Source: Zizania palustris
Lineage: Eukaryota > Streptophyta > Magnoliopsida > Poales > Poaceae
DNA length: 64,000 nt
Direction of reading: 5' to 3'
NCBI GenBank assembly: GCA_019279435.1
Contig: JAAALK010000283.1
Location: 66,322,642 to 66,386,641 of the forward strand
In this document: positions 1 to 12,071 of the stretch, piece by piece
Position numbering within the stretch: the stretch's first letter is position 1
How the letters are laid out: each line of letters begins with the position of its first letter
The notes under the pieces: generated by a model
The model's database searches: none
Seen by the model: only the letters and a program-made list of their open reading frames with translations
What the model was told of the DNA's origin: nothing
Position numbers and translations under genes: made by a program

Positions 1-1586
1 TCCCTTAGGATTAAAATTAATAATACAGAAAATAAATTAGGAAAAATCCTAAAAAGATAAACTCCACTGTTTTATGCAAAAACCCAGAATAATAAAATAT
101 GACCTCACATAAAAACACCCACAACTATGTATGTTCTTCTGTTTGGTGATTTTTATCTGTTTATTGAATTTATTATTTATTTTTCCGTATCGAGAAGACT
201 ACGAGTTCATCGAGGAGCAGGAGTTCTACCCCGAGGTTCCTCCATCCCCAATTGCTGATCAAGGCAAGTCACCGACCATCTCTGTGGAAACAGTTGGTCA
301 TAATTGAGCCCATGTTTTAATAACTTATCGCTATAACCCATAGGTTAATATTGCATTAGTCAAATATTCAAGCCTTACACTTATATTTATTAGATCCTTG
401 TCCTTGTGTGCAAACCCAAGCCATGCTTATTGAGCCTTAACTCCTTGTCACTCTACTATAAAAATATTAGCTAGTGTCCAATGTACCGGCACGACTGCTA
501 TAGGATAAAAAGAACGAGTCGTAGATAGCTGGATTCTGTATATGAATTTCCCTGTTATTCTCGTCTCTGGACTCTGTTGGAGTTGGCTATGTTATAAGTA
601 TGGTGGGTTCCGGGTGCAAGCTCGGGCACTAGTTTGTCGCACCCGGGGCACTATAAGGACCGGTCTGCGGGATCTGTTGCAAAGCACTTCCGTACCAACC
701 ACAAGTCTAATGGGTAAGTCCTAACTGGAAGTATGGAATACTCCGGCTCGATGCACCATAGAGGAGGGGGCAAGGGGCTAGCCTGCGGGCGACTTGTACC
801 GACGAGGCTCAAGGGGGGGTATGGTGGGGCTCCGATGCGTCGGGACACCATATGAAACCCATAAGAGGGTGCTATTGGGTCGGGGAGGACTATATGGAAG
901 GTTTTGGCACGAGTTCCCGTGTGATGGGTCATCTCGTTACACTTCGGTGTAGGTGATGAGTGCGTGCCTTGTGGGTACAGTGGTACATCTCTGATCAGAG
1001 TAATTCAATCTTTTCGAAAAGCCGAGCCCACGGTCAAGGCGGGTTGTGTGACTACTCGCAGTTAGTTTACAATTGTTTGAATGTTCAAGTTATTTTTGGC
1101 ACGTAAGGACTGTTGAGCGAGGTGGGGCTGACTGTACCCCTCGAGTTAGAAGATGATGATGATGCACACACACATGTTTACTTTTCTGTACTAATAAATT
1201 GCTCACATTTAAAGCTTTACAATTATGCTGCTTCCGCTAAATTAGCCACTATCTCCCTTGTTATAACCTTGCATTATAATTGCATTCGGTGGCTTGCGGA
1301 GTACATCTGTACTCACCCCGTTGACTTACAACATCAGAGCCCGTCTACTACGAGGAGGATGAAGGTTTGGAGTAGCGACCCAGTCAAGGCGAGACTGGAA
1401 GGAGGCGTTCATCTAGGACCCTTGTTTTATTAGTTTCTCTTCATCTTTATTCACTTTTGTATTAATGCGGTCTACGAACCGTGAATGATTGTCCGTATTG
1501 TACGTGGTCGCATGATGAACGTCTTGTTTTATTGATTTTCTATGGAATTTCAATAAAGTCCTGATTTATTAAATCGGGGCGCGACA
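1..1586. mobile_element. 3' half of a family-A LTR, cut by the window edge
   Basis: This stretch is nearly identical to the second half of the complete solo LTR at 8775-12071 and ends at the same bases (GCGACA at 1581-1586). An AATAAA signal at 1552-1557 lies close to the end, as in the solo copy at 12037-12042. It joins directly onto the gypsy element G1 (the tandem-repeat region from about 1640), so it is read as an insertion into G1. The other half and its target duplication lie outside the window; CTTAG at 1587-1591 would be the right-hand duplication. The short open frames here are shared by both LTR copies and match no protein I recognise. Confidence 0.85.
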
Positions 1587-1639
1587 CTTAGGACTTTAAA
1601 AGTGTCTCATTGGCCGGAGCCTTGAAACCTTATTGCTTG

Positions 1640-2230
1640 GTCACCTTCGACTCTTTTACATATGCTTCAAACCCGGAGGTCAGAAGTCTGTTTATTTTAA
1701 AGTCCTTAGACTCTTCTACGGATCCTAACAAGCTAGAGCCTAGAATCCGTAGGCTGGCCACCTTCTGCTCTTTTACAGATGCTTCGAACCTGGAGGTCGG
1801 AAGTCTGTTTATTTTAAAGTCCTTAGACTCTTCTACGGATCCTAACAAGCCAGAGCCTGGAATCCGTAGGCTGGCCACCTTCAACTCTTTTACAGATGCT
1901 TCGAACCCGGAGGCCGTAAATCTGTTTATTTTTAAAGTCCTTAGACTCTTCTACGGATCCTAACAAGCCGGACCCTGGAATCCATAGGTTTGCCACCTTC
2001 GGCTCTTTTACAGATGCTTCGAACTCGGAGGCCGGAAATCTATTTATTTTTAAAGTCCTTGGACTCTTCTACGGATCCTAACAAGCCGGAGCCTGGAATC
2101 CGTAGGCTGGCCACCTTCGGCTCTTTTACAGATGCTTCAAACCCGGAGACCAGAAATCTGTTTATTTTTAAAGTCCTTAGACTCTTCTACGGATCCTAAC
2201 AAGCCGGAGCCTGGAATCCGTAGGCTGGCA
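1640..2230. repeat. Tandem repeat, 118-bp unit, about five copies
   Basis: The word AGTCCTTAGA (one copy AGTCCTTGGA) recurs at about 1701, 1818, 1936, 2054 and 2172, spaced 117, 118, 118 and 118 bp. Each unit also carries ACGGATCCTAACAAG and CTCTTTTACAGATGCTTCGA. The array lies between the end of the G1 integrase and the end of G1, the 3' untranslated region of the element. Open frames on both strands are by-products of the repeat and not genes. Confidence 0.9.
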
Positions 2231-2481
2231 GTGAAGCCCTTGAACCAATGGTTCGTAGGGTGTTTCCCGGGTCCTTAGAAAGATGCTTGACTCCGCAAGC
2301 ATCTCCGTCCTCCTAATGCGTCCACTAGGAGTAAGGGATATTCGAAGAGCAAACAAGATTCGAACCTCCACTTTATTTAGAAAAGGAACTTTACAATTGA
2401 TTACAAGGAACCCCTAAGCGTAGTAACGCTTAAGGTGCTCCGCATGCCATGCATGTTTCAATTCTTCCCCTTCTAAATTAG

Positions 2482-3048
2482 CTAATTTAAACGATCTGGG
2501 CGCCCTGAGCGTAGGATAATATATGGTCCTTCCCATTTATTTCCTGGCTTCCCAAGGGCTATTACACTTCGCAAAACTAAATGACCTGGTCTAAACTCGT
2601 CCAGCTTTATCTTCGGGTCATACCATGTTTTTGTTTGGTCTTGGTACTTCGTCAGATTGGCGACAGCTCGAAGCCTTGTTTCTTCTGACAAGTCTAGCGA
2701 AGTGTTCCTCTCATCTTCGTCTCCGGGTTGTACTACACGAAGGGATCCACCCCTGAGCTCCGTAGGAGTCATGCCCTCATCTCCGAATAGTAGTCTAAAT
2801 AGGGTAAAGCTTGTGGACCTGGCTTGAGTGGTCCGAATGGACCATAAAATCTTGGGTAGCTCTTCGACCCACATCCCCTTGGCCAACCCGACAATCCTTC
2901 GATTCAGACCGGAGAGAATATTCTCGTTGGCTCGCTCGATGGCTCCATTGGACTGTGGGTGGCGCACTGCTGCGAAGCATAACTTAATGCCCAGTTCTTC
3001 ACAAAATTCTTTGAATGTGTCAGCTTCGAACTGGGTTCCATTATCCAC
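2482..3048 (-). pseudogene. G1 integrase, C-terminal half
   Basis: This open stretch of 188 residues starts within the integrase catalytic core. It shows MDNGTQF, carrying the second acidic residue of the D,D-35-E triad, and NGAIERAN, carrying the glutamate, followed by a C-terminal region. It is out of frame with the N-terminal half at 3103-4539, so a frameshift lies between 3048 and 3103. The integrase would insert retrotransposon cDNA into the genome; in this copy it cannot be made as one chain. Confidence 0.85.
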
Positions 3049-3102
3049 AGTTAGCTTCCTTAGTACTCCGAACCTGCATATAATATTTTGCTAGAAAAAA
3101 TT

Positions 3103-4539
3103 TTACACATTCCTTGAAGTGATAGCAGTCAAGGGTTCTGCTTCGACCCACTTGGAAAAATATTTGATTGCTACCACTGCAAACTTCAAGCTGCCTTTGG
3201 CCATCGGAAAAGGGCCGATGAGGTCCATGCCCCACCGATCCATTAGCCATACCGAGGCAATGAATTGAAGTGGTACTGGCGGACGGTGGCTTCGTCTTCC
3301 CATCCACTGGCATCCTTGGCAGGTTTGAACCAACTCCTCCGCATCTCTTACAATTGTCGGCCAGTAGAGCCCCTGCCAAAGTGTCTTTCCTGCTTGAGCA
3401 CGAGGGGCTAGGTGGCTTCCACATAAACCTTCGTGAATGTCCCGAAGTATGTCTTGGCCTTCATGTTGGGAGATGCACCAGAGTAGAGGAGAACAAACTC
3501 CGGCTTTGTACAACATTCCATTGACAGGCTTATAATTTTGAGCCCTTGCTTGTAACCTTCGGAAATCCGGACCCTCTGAAGAATCTGTGTTACCTTGCAA
3601 GACATCCATTATCGGAGCCCGCCAATCTGCAGCTGGAATGCAAAGCACTTCTGTGGAGGGTAATTGATTGAATGTAGGCTTGACTAGTTCTTCATAGAAA
3701 GCACCCTTCGGGAGGTCCAATGCTCCGGCTGCAGCTTTTGCTAGAATGTCTGCAAGTTGATTATCTGCTCGAGGGATACTTTGAACAGAAAATGCTTTGA
3801 ATGCTGCTTCTGTTTTGCGGATTTCCTCTAGGTACGTTGCTAGATGTGGGTTCCTTGCTTGAAATCTTTTGTCAACATGCCCTGCGACGACTTGGGAATC
3901 TGTTTTAATTATTATCCTTGCTGCTCCAAGTGCCTTTGCCTTTCGGAGGCCTAGTAGGATCCCTTCGTATTCTGCGATATTATTGGTGGTCTTAAAGTTA
4001 AGCCTTGCATAATACATGGCCTTTTGCCTTGACGGTGATATAATTACCACTCCAGCTCCGGCACCAGATGCTTGATAAGCTCCGTCAGAAAATATTGTCC
4101 ATAAATCTTCGGATGGCTCCTCCGGAGCCCAAACTGCAGATGGAGTCCACTCTAATACGAAGTTAGCTATGATTTGGGATTTGATAGCTAGTCTTGCCGT
4201 GAAGGAAATTCCGAAGGGGGCTAGCTCGATAGCCCATTTTCCGATCCTACTTGTAGAATCTTTGCTTCGAAGCATATCACCAAGAGGATACGAGGTAGGA
4301 ACGATTAGGTTATGCGCCAGAAAGTAATGCCTTAGCTTCCGCGAGGCCATTACTAGGGCATAAGAAAATTTCTCGAGCTCGGAGTATCTTGTCTTTGCTC
4401 CGGACAAAGCTTCTGAGACAAAATAAACTGGGTTTTGCACCAGCTTTCCCTTAAGCTCAACTTCTCTGACCAGTACTGCACTTACTGCGGAGCCTGTTGC
4501 TGCAAGATAAAGGAGGAGTGTTTCCTCCGGGAGGGGCAC
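3103..4539 (-). pseudogene. G1 RNase H, second (archaeal-type) RNase H and integrase N-terminus
   Basis: A 478-residue open stretch in three parts. The first about 130 residues are the tail of the retroviral-type RNase H. Next comes a complete-looking archaeal-type RNase H, with the acidic residues visible in FSDGAYQASGAGAG, NNIAEYEGILLGLR, KTDSQVV and ADNQLADILAKAA. Last is the integrase zinc-binding region (HEGLCGSH, then CQGCQ) and the first catalytic Asp in WGMDLIGPFP. The frame is lost after about 3103. A second RNase H in this position is known from the plant Tat lineage. Upstream, 4540-4863 contains stop codons that separate it from the RT. Confidence 0.88.
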
Positions 4540-4863
4540 AGTTTACAGGCTTCCGAGGTATGCCTTGATATCATCGAAGCTCTTCTAGCACTCCAGCGTC
4601 CAGTTGAAACTTTCGGACCCCTTTAGGGCTTTGAAAATTGGAAGGCTTCGTTCGGCTGACCTTGCCAGGAATCTACTAAGAGCTGCGAGCCTTCCTGTTA
4701 TCTTCTGGACTTGCTTCAAATTTTCTGGTGGACCCATTCTTTAAAGTGCACTTATCTGCGTTGGGCTAGCTTCGATTCCCCTGCTCGAAACTAAGTACCC
4801 TAGCAGTTTTAGTACTTGCGCCCCGAATATACATTTTTTAGGGTTGAGGCATACTCCACATGC

Positions 4864-6102
4864 TCAGAGGCTCTCAAACGTTTTAGCTAAGTCTAGACTA
4901 TGCTGGTGTTTTTGAGCACTCTTTATTACAATGTCATCCATATAGGCTTCGACATTCCGGCCTATTTGGTGACCTAGAGCCTTAGCTATTAAACGTGAGA
5001 ATGTGGCTCCGGCATTTCGCAAGCCAAATGGCATTCTTACATAACAAAATACTCTGGATGGAGTTATGAAACTTGTCTTGGCTTCGTCTTCACACTTTAG
5101 CCAGACTTGATACCTGGAGTAAGCATCGAGGAAGCTTAGCAATTCGGAGCCAGCTGTGGAATCTACGAGCTGGTCTATTTGGGGCATAGGGTAGGGGTCT
5201 CGTGGGCATGCTTTATTCAATGATGTAAAATCGATGCACATGCGCCACTTGCTCGAGTCCTTTTTCCTAACAAAAACAGGGTTTGCCAACCACTCGGTAT
5301 GGGCTACCTCCCTGATGATGCCAGCCCTTAACAATTTTTCCACTTCGATCTTGGCGAGGCCAGCCCTTTCCGCAAACAGCTTACGGAGCCCCTGGCGTAC
5401 AAGCCTAGCCTTCGGGTTGACGAGCAAGTTGTGCTCGATGATACTCCGATCAACCCCGGTGATGTCTTCGTCAGTCCAGGCAAAGACGTCCAAATTTTGC
5501 TTGACGACTTCTTCCAACGAGGCAGGTATCTCTGGGGATAGCCCCTTGCCGAACTGTATTTGGTATTCTTTGCCATCCTTCAGAATTATCTTCATCACGA
5601 CATCACCTTCTGGGCTTGGCTTAAGGGAGAGCCCCTTCGAAGAGTTCGAAGACTCTGGAACCTCTTCGGTGTGCTCCTTCACACTATGTACTTGCCGGGG
5701 GTCCAACGGCTGGCCGTGACCATATTCCATTCTTCGGGCTATAGCTTGGTCTCTCGAAACAGTAAGAACTCCACCTTGCGTGGGCATTTTGAGACATAGA
5801 TAGTTGTGATGTGCTATAGCTCCAAACTGGTTCAGCATTCCTCGCTCGAAGATTGCGTTGTAGGCATAGGGGGCGTCGACAACGTCGAAGATCACCTCCT
5901 CCACCCTGGCCAAAGGCCCCTCTCCGAAAGCAACCTCGAGGCCTATTTGGCCGAGGGCATCGAGAGGCGGACATGCGAAACCTTGAAGTGGTTGGGCCGT
6001 TGGAAGTAGATGCTTCCGAGGTATGCACATTTGGTCGAAGGCCTGGACAAAAAGTATGTCTGTGGAGCTCCCGCCGTCCACCAGGATACTTCGAACTTCC
6101 AC
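4864..6102 (-). pseudogene. G1 protease and reverse transcriptase
   Basis: A 412-residue open stretch. Near the start, SILVDGGSSTDILF is the aspartic protease active-site region; Tat elements commonly have DGG where retroviruses have DTG or DSG. The reverse transcriptase follows from about residue 250: KKDSSKWRMCIDFTSLN, the FLDAYSRYQV motif, MPFGLRNAGATFSRL and the catalytic AYMDD box. The frame ends at a stop at 4864, shortly after the catalytic box, so the thumb and connection are interrupted. No Met near the start need be used, because pro-pol is normally part of a longer polyprotein. Confidence 0.9.
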
Positions 6103-6261
6103 CCTAGCTATATCTGTTGAAATGACCTAGGGGTCAGCATGGGGGAACTTCACCCCCGCAGCATCACTAGCAGTAAAAGAAATAGGCACATGAGACCATT
6201 CGGGCATTATCTCCGTGGAATTCGAGGTCCCAATGTGCCCTACTTCGCGGATGTATTCACG

Positions 6262-6573
6262 CTACTGCCTCTTGGACATGTTACTAAGGGTCCCCCCTCC
6301 AGAGATGGGCAGGACTACTCGCTTGCTGCGGTCTTGGGGGTCTTCCTGCTTCGGTGGTGGCATAATGTTGGCCACCGGTAGCCGCATGGGGGCTTCGGGG
6401 ACACCATCTCGGGCCACGATTTGCACAGGCTCCGACCGTGCCGCTAGTGAGGTTCGATCCGAAGTACCCCGCCTGGTACTTCGTCCTAGGTATTCACCCC
6501 AAAGGGTTAACACCGCCCTGCAGTCCTTCGTGTCATGGCTTCTATTGTCGCCACGCACGTAGCAGAAAAAACT
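6262..6573 (-). pseudogene. G1 gag C-terminal remnant
   Basis: A minus-strand stretch out of frame with the main gag ORF. It contains SHDTKDCRAV, which resembles the single degenerate zinc-binding patch that ends the gag of Tat elements. It links gag (6574-7818) to the protease stretch (to 6102). The shift near 6574 and stops near 6262 break the gag-pol chain. Confidence 0.55.
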
Positions 6574-7818
6574 CTAGCGCCTGCCAGGTACTCTCTCTTG
6601 GGGCTTCGGCGCTCCAGCCTTGAAGCCTTGCGCCTGTTGATAGTTAGCAGGTGCCTTCGGAATGGAGGGTGCAATGCTCAACACCTCCGAGCGGAAATGC
6701 TTCTTCCCTCGCCTGTGATCGTTGAAGCAGTTGTCTTGAGGGGGTTGCAGAGAAGTTGAGGCTTCGGGCTCCGTCTTCACCTCTCGAAGGGCTGGTGCAG
6801 GTGCTACGGCTCGTCGAAGGCAGCCTTCCTCCGCCTTGGCATACTGTTCGAAGTATGCCATCAGCTGTGCCACGGATGACACAGGCTTTTGATGGAGCTT
6901 GCTGAGGATATCGGGGTTCAACACCCCTTCGCGGGCGGCGTCGACTACCGAAGAGGTAGACAAGCCCTTGATCTGTGACTTGGTGTGGGCGAAGCGCGTG
7001 AAGTATTCCCGAAGCGTCTCCCCTGCTCGCTGCTTCACCTGGAATAAGCTCCCTGTCGACATCGGAGCCACAAAGGTACCTTGGAAGTTGCTTACGAACT
7101 TCCTCTTCAACTGCTCCCAAGATCTGATCGATCCTGGCTTCAAGGACCAGAACCATCGGAGAGCCACACCTTCGAGAGCGAGGGGGAAACACTTTGCCAT
7201 AGTGTTGCGCACCCCTCCGCTTGCTTCTATCACCAGGGCATATGAGCGAGCAAATTATCTGGGGTCAGACCCACCGAAATACTTGTGCAACTTCGAGGCC
7301 TTGAACCTAGGATCGAAGGGCACCGTTTGCAAGTCCGAATGTAGTGGAGACTCATCATCGAAAGATGCGTTCTCAGCCTCCTCCGGGACTTGAACAGCTT
7401 TAGGAAGATTGCGAGCACCACTGTATTGGGTCCCTTCTGGAGTCTGGGTGGAGGCTTGGGAGCGGAGGTGATCAGCGGCCTCTTTCCTCCACCTAGCCAC
7501 TTCCTCCTGAAGCCGCGCTATCTGAGTAGCCTCGGCCTCAGGAAGGTCTTCGTCTTCGTCGGAGGGGAGCTCCGGGTCTAGGGAACTGACATAATTAGTT
7601 TGGAGCACCGTAGGAGCAGCCCGAGGGCCTCTGGGCACTCGACGCCCAGCGACGCCTTCGGGAATTATTGGAACAGCTGAGGGTCCAGCTCTGTTGGTCC
7701 GAGGGGACCTTCGGTGAGGACTTGAGGCTAAGCTCCACTTGGGAGGCATAGCTAGTAACGAAGAGGTCTGAAGACCGAGGACTTCGATTAGTCTGGGAAG
7801 GCGAGGGGAGGCCTTCAA
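6574..7818 (-). pseudogene. G1 gag, capsid region
   Basis: Two overlapping open stretches in different frames (7818-7255 and 7233-6574) together look like a gag protein. The second shows the retrotransposon gag core around WFWSLKPGSIRSWEQLKRKF and GETLREYFTRF, the helical capsid part that would form virus-like particles in the cytoplasm. The first is Pro-, Arg- and Glu-rich with no recognisable fold, as is common at the gag N-terminus. The change of frame near 7240 shows that the copy is inactive. Confidence 0.75.
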
Positions 7819-7955
7819 ACCACACTAAGAAGCCCCTTACCGAAGGGTGTGCGGAATCTTGGGACTCCGAAACTCCCTCCGCAAGTGCTCTTAGAAGTGC
7901 AGTCAGCAGTAGAGAACTAGCTTCTAGAACTAGGATCCCCGTGGATGGCGCAAAC

Positions 7956-8451
7956 TGTTGGCGTAACAGATTACGCTAACAGGTTCTCTAAGATTAAGAA
8001 CGGACAAACAGTGAGTTCATGTTTAAGAACTATCTCAAGCCTCCGAATTGGATAATAGCTTAAGTAGTCTGAAAGTGTGTATTGAATAGCTGAGTATTCG
8101 ATGCCTATTACAGGGTAAGAAGTGGGGTATTTATAGGCAAAAAAGTCTAAGGAAAAGACCTATTTACCCCTCAATTACAACCGACATAGTGGAAACTATT
8201 CAGAACCCTGAACAGGGTTAAAATGGTAAAATCTACCCGGAGCAAGTAGATAAGTCAAACATCTTATCAACCTTGTCGTTTTGCTCCGGAGCCTCATATC
8301 CTACGGAGGGTTCCTTTGGATCGTAAGTCGGAGCACCCTTCGGCTTAATGACTCCTCCACCTTCGTGCATAAGCCCATCAGCTCCGAAGCTGATAAGTTG
8401 TTTTAAACTGTTAATCTATAAGTCCTGAAAGTGAAGCATTTTCCCCCAACA
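7956..8451 (-). mobile_element. G1 5' LTR (496 bp)
   Basis: Bounded by TGTTGG at 7956 and CCAACA ending at 8451, so it has TG...CA ends with a 6-bp inverted repeat. A minus-strand TATAAATA box lies at 8128-8135. G1 gag begins on the low-coordinate side. On the other side the sequence changes abruptly at 8452 into the C1 LTR. Confidence 0.85.
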
Positions 8452-8774
8452 GGGTGAATGGGAGCTTTTAAAATTTTAGACTAAAAATAGCCTTCTGTGA
8501 AACAGGCTTCGAACACACCCTTCGAAGTTCTATTTCTGAGGTATTTCACAGCTCCGAAACTAGGCTTCACAAGGAGCAAAAGTTCGAAGTCAAGAAGACT
8601 TCGCTCCACCCACAACTCCAAACACTAAACTCAGCTAAGTCAGTGCAGGCTCCACACACTGGGTGCCTTCGAGCAGACTTCGCACTTCACCCTTTGCAAG
8701 AGATGACTTCCCTCTAAAGACTTTGATTACATACTCAGCGCTAGAAATTGGTACTAGGCTTCAGAGAGGGCTAG
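8452..8774 (-). mobile_element. C1 3' LTR, first segment
   Basis: Matches 20199-20601 of the C1 5' LTR but is shorter by about 80 bases because of internal deletions. It starts at GGGTGAATGG, lacking the first 25 or so LTR bases, which must lie beyond G1 outside the window. Its last five bases (GCTAG, 8770-8774) are the left target duplication of the solo LTR. Confidence 0.85.
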
Positions 8775-11700
8775 TGTAACACCCCAAAAATTAAAAGGAA
8801 TAAAATAAAAAGAAAACATTATTTATAATTATTTCTGGATTTATTATTAAAGGAAAATCACAAAAGAACCCAAATAAAGCCAAACAGGGAGAAATACTCC
8901 AAATCTGGACTTGAAAATTTTATGAGATGAACTAGAGCCCAAGATATAATTTTAGGAATTTTTACAAATTTTTATCAACAGTGATTCAACCCTTAATCAA
9001 ATATTTGATTTTCTGGAATTATTTTAAATCGAAAATCAACTTTAAATCCTTAACGGGCCTCAACCCAGAAACTTCCCCCAACGGCCTTCTTGGCCCAGCC
9101 CGTTGCCACCCACCCACTGACAGGAGGGGCCCGCCTGTCGGCGCCGCCCTCCCCTCTCTCCTCCCGCCCGCGCCCCGCCTGGACCCACTCGTCAGCCCCC
9201 TTGCGCCCACTGTCCGCCCGGCCCCGCCTGTCTGCCCTTTCCTTTCGCGTTCGCTCACTGACAGGTGGAGCCCACCTGTCAGGACCTTCGTCTCCGATGG
9301 AAGGGGATCGCTCCCCTTCCTTCCCCGGCGATCTCCTCCTGTTTTCTCGCCGCCGGCCGCCAGATCGCCTTGGATCCCCTCCGATCACCTTCCCTGGTCG
9401 CCACCGCTCCCCTTCCATCTACGGCCGACGCGTTTTCGCGCTTATAGAAAGCTTCCCGAAGCTTTTGGTAACTCTCGCCGGAGCTCTCGGGAACCTTTCG
9501 GTTCCTTGCCATAGGGAGGCCGACGACCCCCCCTATTTAAACCACCTGCGACCACCGCTCTCAGCCACACCATCGCAGCCCGAGTCGAGTGAGAACAGAG
9601 CGCCCAATTCCCGATTTTCGGGTTTTCCCTCTGCTCCACCTCCGGCGAGCGATCGCCGTCGCCTCGGACCCCCGCCACCCTAGCCACCACCACCGTCGAG
9701 TCCGTCGTCGACCGCCCTACCTCGGCATCCACTCCGTTGGTCGAGGACGCCGCCGGATCGCCGTCGCCGACGAGCACCCGAGGGCCCTTCTTCGTCTACC
9801 CTCGCCGCCGGCCACCGTCCGTCGCCCTCCGTCGCCACCCGAGGTACCATCGTGATCCCCATCACCTCCGCAGTCCATTTTTGGCCTTAGCTAGGCACGT
9901 AGGCGCTCGCCGCCGCCGCTGCCACCGCGCCCGAACCCGCCGTCGCCGGAGACGAAGGGTGTACGCGCCCCCTCACGTCGTGCCGTGCCGGACGCGATCG
10001 TGGCCATCCGATCACGATCGGAGGGCTACGATTAAATCCCTTCGGGATTTAATCCAAGCCCTCGGATCTGATCGAAGGGGTATCGGGCGATCGCAACCGT
10101 TGATCGCCACTTAAAACCTCCGAGCGATCTCAGGCGTCCACGTGTAACCGTTCGCCACGTTTTAATCACAGCCGTTCGTTTTCATTTAAACCCCCCGCCT
10201 CGCATCTGGCCGCCGGATCTAGATCCAATGGCCCAGATCGCTCGGGTCCACGCGCATAGTCACGGGTTCACGGTGAACCTGGTTCACCGTGGACCAGAGA
10301 CTGTTTTTAGTTTAAATAAAATCCAGAAAATTGATTTAAACTTTGAAAATTCATATCTTGCTCAATTTAACTCCAAATTTCACCATTCAAATTTTGTTAA
10401 AACCAGAAAATTATTCTCTACCCATTAATGCAATAAAAACAGTATGTTTCTGTTGCCCAAAATATTATTAATAAATAAATGAATAAAAACCCCTTTAGGA
10501 TAAATTATTATTCCAACAAAATAAATTATGAAAAATCCTAAAAAGGTTAAAATTCACTGTTATATGTAAAGACTCAGAATAATAAATATTACTTCACCCA
10601 CAACAATGTATGTTCTTTTATCTGGTGAATTTTATCTGTTTTATTGAATGTGGATGTATTGTTTATTTTCCGTATCGAGAAGACTACGAGTTCGTCGAGG
10701 AGCAGGAGTTCTACCCCGAGGTTCCTCCATCCCCCTTTGCTGAGCAAGGCAAGTCATCGACCACCTCTGTGGAAACAGTTGATCATAATTGAGCCCATGT
10801 TTCAATAAATTATCGCTATAACCCATAGGTTAATATTGCATTAGTCAAATATTCAAGCCTTACACTTATATTTATTAGATCCCCGTCCTTGTGTGCAAAC
10901 CCAAGCCATGCTTATTGAGCCTTAACTCCTTGTCACTCTACTATAAAAATATTAGCTAGTGCCCAATGTACCGGCACACCTGCTATAGGTTAAAAAAGAA
11001 CGAGTCGTAGATAGCTGGATTTCTGTATATGAATTTCCCTGTTATTCTCGTCTCTGGACTCTGTTGGAGTTGGCTAGGTTATAAGTATGGTGGGTTCCGG
11101 GTGCAAGCTCGGGCACTGGTTTGTCGCACCCGGGGCACTATAAGGACCGGTCTGCGGGATCTGTTGCAAAGCACTTCCGTACCAACCACAAGTCTAATGG
11201 GTAAGTCCTAACTGGAAGTATGGAATACTCCGGCTTGATGCACCATAGAGGAGGGGGCAAGGGGCTAGCCTGCGGGCGACTTGTACCGACGAGGCTCAAG
11301 GGGGGGTATGGTGGGGCTCCGATGCGTCGGGACACCATATGAAACCCATAAGAGGGTGCTATTGAGTCGGGGAGGACTATATGGAAGGTTTTGGCACGAG
11401 TTCCCGTGTGATGGGTCATCTCGTTACACTTCGGTGTAGGTGATGAGTGCGTGCCTTGTGGGTACAGTGGTACATCTCTGATCAGAGTAATTTAATCTTT
11501 TCGAAAAGTCGAGCCCACGGTCAAGGGCGGGTTGTGTGACTACTCGCAGTTAGTTTACAATTGTTTGAATGTTCAAGTTATTCATGGCACGTAAGGACTG
11601 TTGAGCGAGGTGGGGCTGACTGTACCCCTCGAGTTAGAAGATGATGATACACATGCACATGTTTACTTTTTCGTACTAATAAACTGCTCTCATTTAAAGC

Positions 11701-12071
11701 TTTACAAATATGCTGCTTCCGCTAAATTAGCCACTATCTCCCTTGTTATTACCTTGCATTATATTTGCATTCGGTGGCTTGCTGAGTACATCTGTACTCA
11801 CCCCGTTGACTTACAACATCAGAGCCAGTCTACTACGAGGAGGATGAAGGTCTGGAGTAGCGACCCAGTCAAGGCGAGACTGGAAGGAGGCGTTCATCTA
11901 GGACCCTTGTTTTATTAGTTTCTCTTCATCTTTATTCACTTTTGTATTAATGCGGTCTACGAACCGTGAATGATTGCTCGTATTGTACGTGGTCGTGTGA
12001 TGAACGTCTTGTTTTATTGATTTTCTATGAAATTTCAATAAAGTCCTGATTTATTAAATCGGGGCGCGACA
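8775..12071. mobile_element. Family-A solo LTR (3297 bp) with 5-bp TSD
   Basis: The LTR begins TGTAACACCCC at 8775 and ends GCGACA at 12071. It is flanked on both sides by GCTAG (8770-8774 and 12072-12076), a perfect 5-bp target duplication. The C1 5' LTR shows the uninterrupted site near 20600 (GGACTAGCC). It therefore arose as one insertion followed by LTR-LTR recombination. A very GC-rich part (about 9050-10250) is surrounded by AT-rich ends. TGTAACACCCC starts and LTRs above 3 kb occur in Del/Tekay-type grass gypsy elements, but no internal region remains to test this. Long Pro/Arg-rich open frames here are compositional. Confidence 0.93.

Larger units (their letters stand above)
1587..8451 (-). 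mobile_element. G1: Ty3/gypsy retrotransposon, Tat-type, broken
   Basis: On the minus strand the order is 5' LTR (7956-8451), gag, protease, reverse transcriptase, RNase H, a second archaeal-type RNase H, integrase, then a tandem-repeat 3' region. That order, with the second RNase H between RT-RNase H and integrase, is the hallmark of the plant Tat lineage; the lineage call is inference. Several stops and shifts break the polyprotein. The 3' LTR is not in the window because a family-A LTR (1-1586) interrupts the low-coordinate end. G1 sits inside the 3' LTR of copia element C1: C1 sequence resumes at 8452, missing only the roughly 25 bases that begin the other C1 LTR. Confidence 0.85.

Noticed and set aside
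1610..2199. Repeated protein-like frames (for example LKSLDSSTDPNKPEPG repeats)
   Set aside because: They come from the 118-bp non-coding tandem repeat, which is open on both strands.
7938..7955. G1 primer binding site
   Set aside because: The sequence after the LTR (minus strand GTTTGCGCCATCCACGGG) lacks a clean TGG start, so I could not match it to a tRNA with confidence.
8981..10114. Overlapping Pro/Arg-rich open frames on both strands
   Set aside because: They lie in the GC-rich part of the family-A solo LTR, are open on both strands and show no motif.
1..12071. One element with family-A LTRs at 1-1586 and 8775-12071
   Set aside because: The right copy has its own perfect TSD (GCTAG) on both sides, and the DNA between holds a different element in the opposite orientation plus C1 LTR sequence.
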